Source: Campylobacteraceae bacterium UBA1877
GTDB taxonomy: Bacteria; Campylobacterota; Campylobacteria; Campylobacterales; Campylobacteraceae
Direction of reading: 5' to 3'
DNA length: 11,366 nucleotides
NCBI GenBank assembly: GCA_002352945.1
Contig: DDHL01000100.1
Span: 5,854 to 17,219, forward strand
Position numbers and translations under genes: made by a program. The notes beneath the pieces were generated by a model that made no database searches, had not been told where the DNA came from, and worked only from the letters and a program-made list of their open reading frames with translations. Position 1 is the stretch's first letter. The number at the start of each line of letters is the position of its first letter. Positions 6,743 through 11,366 of the stretch are shown here, one piece after another.

Positions 6743-9700
6743 TCTCTTCTCCTTTTTTTCGAGAAAAACGTTCATTAAGTTTAGCCAGCCAACTATAAAA
6801 GAGTGGCACAAAGAAGATTGCAATGGTGCTAGCTGCTATCATACCTCCAATTACGCCCGTTCCAATAGCGTGGCGGCTTGCTGCTCCTGCGCCAGAGCTG
6901 ATTGCCAAAGGAATTACACCAATAGTAAATGCTAATGAGGTCATAACAATTGGGCGGAATCGAAGCCTTGCTGCTTCTAATGTAGCCTCATAAATGCTTT
7001 TGCCCTTCTCTTGAGCCTGCATAGCAAACTCTACAATCAAGATGGCGTTTTTAGCAGAGAGTCCCATGAGCACCAAAAGTCCAATTTGGAAATAGATATC
7101 ATTGCTCAAGCCTCTTAAATACACTGCCGCAATTGCCCCAAACAAGGCAAATGGCAATGAAGTGACAACAGCTAACGGCATGAGCCACCGCTCATATTGG
7201 GCTGCTAGGATTAAAAAGATAAAGAGCGCACCAAATAAGAATGCTTGTGCTCCAGTACCTTCCATCTCTTTTTCTTGATAAGAAGTTCCTATCCATCCTA
7301 AGGTATAGCCTTGTGGAAGAATCTCTTTTGAAACCTCTTCAATTGCATGCAATGCATCACCTGATGTATAACCCGGTGCTGGCTCACCCTCAATTTTTGC
7401 TGATGGGAATGCATTAAATCGCTCAACTGTATCGGCTCCTGTTATGCGTTCATACGTAATAAGAGAATTAAGCGGAATCATCTCTTGGGTTGTTGAACTT
7501 CTTACAAATACATTGCTCATATCCTCAGGATTTTCACGAAAATCCGCTTCAGACTGGAGATTTACTTTATATGTTCTTCCATAAAGGTTAAAATCATTTA
7601 CATATGTTGCACCAAAAGTAGCTTGCAAAGTTGCATATATATCTGTTAATGACACACCCAAAGCCTTGCTCTTTTCGCGATCAACCACAATGTTATATTG
7701 TGGAGTTGCTAAGTGGAAATTTGATCGAACACGAGTTAAAGCTGGATGCTGATTGGCTTTAGCTACGATTTGATTAACATACTGGCTTAACTGAGACAAA
7801 TCACCTCCGGTACGGTCTTGAACATACATTTCAAAACCACCACTAATACTAAGTCCTATAATTGGAGGCGGATTAAGAGCAAAAATTGTAGCTTCCGGGA
7901 TTTGACTATACATCATATTTAATTTTCCACTAATTGCACTTGAGCTTTGATTTGGAAGTGGTCTGGAATCCCAATCTTTTAAACTCATGAAGCTTGTAGC
8001 AGCACTGGTTTTTGCAGTACCAGTAACAACATCAAAGCCGGCAACACCAATCATATATTCAATCTCATCAACTTGTGAAGCCATTTGAGTCATGGTATCT
8101 CGAACTTTTTCAGTTCTATCTAAAGATGCCGCAGGAGGCAAGGCAGTTATGGCCAATAAAACCCCTTTATCTTCTGATGGAACAAGGCCGGATGGAACTT
8201 TTTTGAAAAGATCATACGTTACAAACATCACCCCTGCAACTATCAAAGTGGCAATGAATCCATGTCGAACTACTAATCCAACGCCCTTGGTAAAAATATC
8301 GGTCGAAAAGTCAAAAAAGGAGTGAAATAGCCGGACAAACCAAAAGGGTTTTGGCTCTCTTTTTTTCAAAAAGACTGCACAAAGTGCGGGAGTTAGCGTA
8401 AGTGCTACAAGTCCAGAGATTGCAACTGATATAACAATTGTAATAGCAAACTGTTGGTACATTTGACCTGTAAATCCACCCAAGAATGCAACAGGGATAA
8501 ATACAGCACTAAGCACAAGAACAATAGCTATAACGGGTCCTGTAATCTCCCTCATGGCCTCAATAGTGGCATCTTTTACACTTATGTTTGGATCTGAGTG
8601 CAGTATCCTTTCAACATTTTCAATAACAATAATTGCATCATCAACAACAATACCAATTGCAAGCACCAGCCCAAAGAGAGTTAGCATATTTATGGAAAAT
8701 CCCAAAACGTACATGCCTGCAAATGTACCAATAATTGAAACTGGAATGGCAAGTACTGGGATGATTGTTGCTCGAAAATTTCCCAAAAACAGATAAACCA
8801 CACCTACAACTAACAAAAGAGCCTCGATAAATGTTTTAATTACCTCATTAACTGAGATTTGAATAAATTTAGTTGTATCGTATGGAACTACATATTTCAT
8901 TTTATGAGGGAAGTTTTGAGCTAACCTCTCCATAGCAGCATCAACACGCTTTGCAGTCTCTAACGCATTTGCTCCAGATTGAAGGTATATACCAATTGGA
9001 ATCATAGTTTGACCGTTTAAAGTTCCTGTTACATCATAAGATTCCGCACCCAATTCAACTCTAGCAATATCTTTAAGTCGCAAGCTAGAGCCATCTTCGT
9101 TTATGCGTATAATAATCTCTTCAAACTCTTCGGGGTCCACAAAACGACCTTGGGTTGTAACTGAGTATGTAAAAGCCTCTTTTCCAGTAGTTGGAGCTTG
9201 ATTGAATCTACCAGAAGCAAATTGGTTATTTTGTTCACTCAAAGCTGCAATTACATCAGTTGGAGTGAGGTTAAATTTGGCTAATTTATCAGGTTGCATC
9301 CAAATTCGCATTGAATAATCTTGTACGCCAAAGAGGGCTGCATCACCAACACCTTTGACCCGCTTTAACTCATCAACAATGTTAATTAAAGCATAGTTGG
9401 CCATAAATATTTTGTCATACGCATCATCTTCAGCAAAGATAGAGATGATTTTTAGAATCGAAGAGGAACTTTTACGCACTGTTACCCCACGAACCTGCAC
9501 CTCTTGAGGTAAGGATGAAAGCGCTGCCTGAACGCGGTTGTTTACATCAATTGTTGCTTGGTCTGGGTCTGTTCCAATTTCAAAAAATACATTAAGGTTA
9601 AGCGAACCGCTAGAAGAGGAGGTGGATGTCATATAAATCATGTTATCCACACCATTAATCTCTTGCTCAAGTTGGGTAGCTACGGTTTTTGAAATAGTTT

Positions 9701-9866
9701 CAGCATTAGCTCCTGGATAAGAAGCACTCACACTTACTTGTGGTGGAACAACTTGAGGATACTCTTCAACCGGCAACACTGCAAGGGAGATTATTCCAGC
9801 AATAACAATAACAATAGAAACTACCGTTGAAAAAATCGGACGGTTAATGAAAAATTTTGAAAACAT
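6729..9866 (-). CDS. cmeB: RND multidrug efflux pump, inner-membrane permease (CmeB/AcrB, HAE1 family)
   Basis: A proton-driven inner-membrane trimer that captures hydrophobic compounds (drugs, bile salts, dyes) from the periplasm and membrane and passes them to the outer-membrane channel. The 1045 residues are the normal length for AcrB/CmeB. The order is: TM1 near residues 10-30; first periplasmic loop with NGVDNMIYMTSTSS and DPDQATIDVNNRVQAA; a TM block at about 340-500; a second periplasmic loop; a TM block at about 870-1025. The proton-relay residues are all present: D409 and D410 (GIVVDDAIIVIENVER) and K939 (GLSAKNAILIVEFA). A phenylalanine in the switch-loop region (GFDVVTG, F611) fits drug-binding pumps. 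The N-terminus MFSKFFINRPIF closely resembles C. jejuni CmeB. The ATG is 3 bases after the adaptor stop. Substrates are inferred from the family. Confidence 0.96.
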   Translation of the reverse strand: MFSKFFINRPIFSTVVSIVIVIAGIISLAVLPVEEYPQVVPPQVSVSASYPGANAETISKTVATQLEQEINGVDNMIYMTSTSSSSGSLNLNVFFEIGTDPDQATIDVNNRVQAALSSLPQEVQVRGVTVRKSSSSILKIISIFAEDDAYDKIFMANYALINIVDELKRVKGVGDAALFGVQDYSMRIWMQPDKLAKFNLTPTDVIAALSEQNNQFASGRFNQAPTTGKEAFTYSVTTQGRFVDPEEFEEIIIRINEDGSSLRLKDIARVELGAESYDVTGTLNGQTMIPIGIYLQSGANALETAKRVDAAMERLAQNFPHKMKYVVPYDTTKFIQISVNEVIKTFIEALLLVVGVVYLFLGNFRATIIPVLAIPVSIIGTFAGMYVLGFSINMLTLFGLVLAIGIVVDDAIIVIENVERILHSDPNISVKDATIEAMREITGPVIAIVLVLSAVFIPVAFLGGFTGQMYQQFAITIVISVAISGLVALTLTPALCAVFLKKREPKPFWFVRLFHSFFDFSTDIFTKGVGLVVRHGFIATLIVAGVMFVTYDLFKKVPSGLVPSEDKGVLLAITALPPAASLDRTEKVRDTMTQMASQVDEIEYMIGVAGFDVVTGTAKTSAATSFMSLKDWDSRPLPNQSSSAISGKLNMMYSQIPEATIFALNPPPIIGLSISGGFEMYVQDRTGGDLSQLSQYVNQIVAKANQHPALTRVRSNFHLATPQYNIVVDREKSKALGVSLTDIYATLQATFGATYVNDFNLYGRTYKVNLQSEADFRENPEDMSNVFVRSSTTQEMIPLNSLITYERITGADTVERFNAFPSAKIEGEPAPGYTSGDALHAIEEVSKEILPQGYTLGWIGTSYQEKEMEGTGAQAFLFGALFIFLILAAQYERWLMPLAVVTSLPFALFGAIAAVYLRGLSNDIYFQIGLLVLMGLSAKNAILIVEFAMQAQEKGKSIYEATLEAARLRFRPIVMTSLAFTIGVIPLAISSGAGAASRHAIGTGVIGGMIAASTIAIFFVPLFYSWLAKLNERFSRKKGEENAVA
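6749..6754 (-). promoter_or_regulatory. Ribosome binding site that fixes the cmeC start
   Basis: AAGGAG on the minus strand, 6 bases before the ATG at 6742 and inside the last codons of the pump gene. It decides for the shorter protein beginning MQWHKV, which has a clean lipoprotein signal peptide. Confidence 0.8.
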
Positions 9867-9869
9867 ACC

Positions 9870-10958
9870 TTAACCCTTTGCTAATTGTACAGGTATATTA
9901 GGACGAAGTTTTGTTAGATTGTCTAAAATGATCTCTTCTTGCCCTTTTAGACCAGATTTGATAATAAAGTTCCCCTCAACTGCCTCTCCAATCTCTACTG
10001 GAACTCGCAATGCTTTACCATCTTTATGAATGTATACATAGGTTCCAGATGGATCTTGAACTAAGGCTTTTTGAGGAATAGTAATAGCATCTTTTAAAAC
10101 AAGTCCTTCCAAATAGACTCTTGTAAAAAGCCCAGGGAGCAATAAATTAGAGCTATTTTCAAAACTACCTTTTAGGGTAACAGTTGAGGTTTTATCATTA
10201 ACCTTTGCATCTGTGTAGATTAATCGACCCTCAACTGAGTGCCCATCTGGACCATCAATGCGAAGTTTTATAGTATCAAGAGATGGTTTAATTATAAAAT
10301 AGTCTCGTTGAGGCAGTGAAAACTCTACATGGATTGGATCAAGCTGAGTAATTGTAACTAGCGGCACATTTGCACTTGAAATATAATTGCCCACATCTAC
10401 ATTAGTCTGGCCAATAACTCCACTTATAGTCGCCTCAATGGTGGCATCATCAAGATCAATTTTAGCTAACTGCACATTTACCTTTGCAAGTTCCAAGGAT
10501 GCTTTAGCACTTTCATAAGCTCCAAGGGCATCATCATACTCTTGTTGACTTATGGCATTAGATTTTTGTAGTGCCTGCGCCCTTTTCCAAGTTCTTGTTG
10601 CACTTTCTAAAAGGGTTTTTTGCACTTCAAGCGAGCTAAGAGCCTGTTCATAGCGAGCCTTATAAGTATTTGGATCAATCTCATATAAAAGATCACCTTT
10701 TTTTACCATGTCGCCCTCTTTGAAGTGTTGTGCTACTAAGGTGCCTGGAACTTTGGCAACCACTTCAACTTCATGAGCACTTATTAAACGTGCTGGGTAA
10801 TGGTATCTTAGCGGAACATCGTGCACTGCTACTACTTGTGTACTGACTGTTGGCGGGGGCAATTGGGGCATGCTTGCCTTTTTCTCTTCACCTAAACAAC
10901 CGGCAAAAAGAGCAGCCATAAAAAGTGCTAGTACAAAATTTACAACTTGATATCTCAT
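9870..10958 (-). CDS. cmeA: Periplasmic adaptor (membrane fusion) lipoprotein of the RND pump (CmeA/AcrA type)
   Basis: This adaptor bridges the inner-membrane pump and the outer-membrane channel. It has 362 residues. MRYQVVNFVLALFMAALFAGC is a lipoprotein signal with C21 as the lipidation site. The lipoyl half-motif is in VVAKVPGTLVAQHFKEGDMVKKGDLLYEIDP. An alpha-helical hairpin runs from about residue 96 to 163 (YKARYEQALSSLEVQKTLLE and ALGAYESAKASLELAKVNVQ). The second lipoyl half follows at ATIEATISGVIGQTNVDVGNYI, and beta-barrel and membrane-proximal domains make up the rest, with VEFSLPQRDY and LLLPGLFTRVYLEG. The start has AAGGA (10965-10969) 6 bases upstream. It is the first structural gene after the repressor and lies directly downstream of the promoter and operator described separately. 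Confidence 0.95.
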   Translation of the reverse strand: MRYQVVNFVLALFMAALFAGCLGEEKKASMPQLPPPTVSTQVVAVHDVPLRYHYPARLISAHEVEVVAKVPGTLVAQHFKEGDMVKKGDLLYEIDPNTYKARYEQALSSLEVQKTLLESATRTWKRAQALQKSNAISQQEYDDALGAYESAKASLELAKVNVQLAKIDLDDATIEATISGVIGQTNVDVGNYISSANVPLVTITQLDPIHVEFSLPQRDYFIIKPSLDTIKLRIDGPDGHSVEGRLIYTDAKVNDKTSTVTLKGSFENSSNLLLPGLFTRVYLEGLVLKDAITIPQKALVQDPSGTYVYIHKDGKALRVPVEIGEAVEGNFIIKSGLKGQEEIILDNLTKLRPNIPVQLAKG

Positions 10959-10964
10959 TGATTT

Positions 10965-10969
10965 TCCTT
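10965..10969 (-). promoter_or_regulatory. Ribosome binding site of the adaptor gene
   Basis: AAGGA on the minus strand, 6 bases before the ATG at 10958. It lies only 5 bases downstream of the 16-bp inverted repeat, so a protein bound there would sit almost against it at the DNA level. Confidence 0.75.
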
Positions 10970-10974
10970 GTTTT

Positions 10975-10990
10975 TGTAATAATAATTACA
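10975..10990. promoter_or_regulatory. 16-bp inverted repeat, probable CmeR-type TetR operator
   Basis: TGTAAT-AATA-ATTACA is a perfect 6-bp inverted repeat with a 4-base centre. From memory, the C. jejuni CmeR operator between cmeR and cmeA is TGTAATAAATATTACA; the two agree at 14 of 16 positions and differ only in the two bases just right of the centre. The site is in the matching place, between the TetR gene and the adaptor gene, 17-32 bases upstream of the adaptor ATG. It is downstream of the strong promoter, so binding would most likely hinder promoter clearance or early elongation. That a TetR protein binds here is inferred. Confidence 0.75.
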
Positions 10991-11006
10991 CATATTTGAG
11001 GGGGCG

Positions 11007-11035
11007 ATTATACACCCTTTTTGTTAACCTGTCAA
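11007..11035 (-). promoter_or_regulatory. Consensus sigma-70 promoter for the efflux operon
   Basis: On the minus strand TTGACA (11030-11035) and TATAAT (11007-11012) are separated by exactly 17 bases. Both hexamers equal the consensus. Transcription should start near 10997-11000, giving a leader of about 40 bases before the adaptor ATG. The -35 hexamer overlaps the TGA stop of the upstream TetR gene (11034-11032), so the pump genes can be transcribed apart from the repressor. So strong a promoter makes tight repression from the adjoining inverted repeat likely. Confidence 0.82.
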
Positions 11036-11366
11036 CTCATTTTTGAGCACCCTTTAACAAACATTCGCACAAGCTGTTTTAGGGCTTTTTCAGTAGTTTC
11101 TTTGGAGGTATCAACCGGTAATCCCAGAACGAGTCGAAACAAAAACGGATCCTTTAACGCATGGATAAACTGGTAACTTGCAAGCTCAATATCTTCAACT
11201 TCTATCTCTCCTTGCTTGCTTGCAAGTTCAAGCCGCTCAGAAATCATTTGGACAAACTTTCCCATAGCAAATTCTAAAAAGAGCTTCCCGAGTTTTGCAC
11301 CATTTCGATGTCCTTCAGAGACAATTAAACGATAAAACAAAACTGAATCCTCGTTGATTGTAAGCT
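11032..11366 (-). CDS. TetR/AcrR-family repressor, C-terminal part (5' end cut off by window)
   Basis: About 111 C-terminal residues are in the window; the frame is open to the right edge, so the N-terminal helix-turn-helix domain is outside. The visible part is the ligand-binding, dimerisation domain: FYRLIVSEGHRNGAKLGKLF, then LASYQFIHALKDPFLFRLVLGLPV and a final helix KALKQLVRMFVKGC. The first stretch resembles the AcrR-type C-terminal domain (RLIVSEG...). It lies directly upstream of and in the same direction as the adaptor gene, as cmeR does to cmeA in C. jejuni, so it is probably the local repressor of the pump and may also control itself from outside the window. Identification as the CmeR ortholog rests on position and operator, not on the DNA-binding domain. 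Confidence 0.85.
   Translation of the reverse strand, partial: LTINEDSVLFYRLIVSEGHRNGAKLGKLFLEFAMGKFVQMISERLELASKQGEIEVEDIELASYQFIHALKDPFLFRLVLGLPVDTSKETTEKALKQLVRMFVKGCSKMS

Noticed and set aside
6743..6823. Longer N-terminus for the outer-membrane channel
   Set aside because: The extra 27 residues overlap the pump gene in another frame and would precede a lipoprotein signal peptide. The AAGGAG site supports 6742.
11001..11020. Imperfect repeat GGGTG-TATAAT-CGCCC around the -10 box
   Set aside because: The arms pair at only four of five positions and overlap the promoter itself; too weak to call an operator or hairpin.
11023..11028. GTTAAC palindrome in the promoter spacer
   Set aside because: Six bases is within chance in AT-rich DNA, and there is no second copy at regular spacing.

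Overview
The window reads as chromosomal DNA from a Campylobacterota (epsilonproteobacterial) organism. Two things point there. The block Fe-S oxidoreductase / hemN / small DUF2603-type protein / argF / hemB with divergent ribA has, as I recall it, the same order as Campylobacter jejuni Cj0991c-Cj0996. The second half is a tripartite efflux locus laid out like C. jejuni cmeRABC. The DNA is moderately AT-rich. I cannot name the genus; a free-living member (Sulfurimonas, Sulfurovum or Nitratiruptor type) is a guess. No tRNA, rRNA, CRISPR array, insertion sequence or phage gene is visible, and no gap without a gene is longer than about 110 bases.

Positions 1-4636 form a tightly packed minus-strand operon, transcribed hemB, argF, DUF2603, hemN, Fe-S oxidoreductase (the last runs off the left edge). 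It joins two steps of heme synthesis (porphobilinogen synthase and oxygen-independent coproporphyrinogen III oxidase) to an arginine-synthesis step, an uncharacterised protein and an electron-transfer-type Fe-S protein. The argF gene is odd: its ribosome site, ATG and first nine codons are in one frame and the other 300 or so codons in another, so as written it carries a one-base frameshift.

Positions 4637-4745 are a short divergent control region between hemB and ribA, with overlapping small inverted repeats. ribA (plus strand, GTP cyclohydrolase II, riboflavin synthesis) ends in a perfect 34-bp palindrome that separates it from the convergent efflux operon.

Positions 5345-11366 are a minus-strand RND multidrug efflux operon: a TetR-family repressor (cut by the right edge), a periplasmic adaptor lipoprotein, a 1045-residue inner-membrane RND pump and an outer-membrane channel lipoprotein. 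Between repressor and adaptor lie a full-consensus sigma-70 promoter (TTGACA, 17-bp spacer, TATAAT) and, just downstream, a 16-bp inverted repeat matching my memory of the C. jejuni CmeR operator at 14 of 16 positions. The likely circuit is that the TetR protein represses the pump genes from this site until a ligand such as a bile salt or drug releases it.

The gene content is largely conserved housekeeping and efflux. I did not find a clearly new system. The points most worth a second look are the argF frameshift, the CmeR-like operator and the uncharacterised gene inside the heme/arginine operon.
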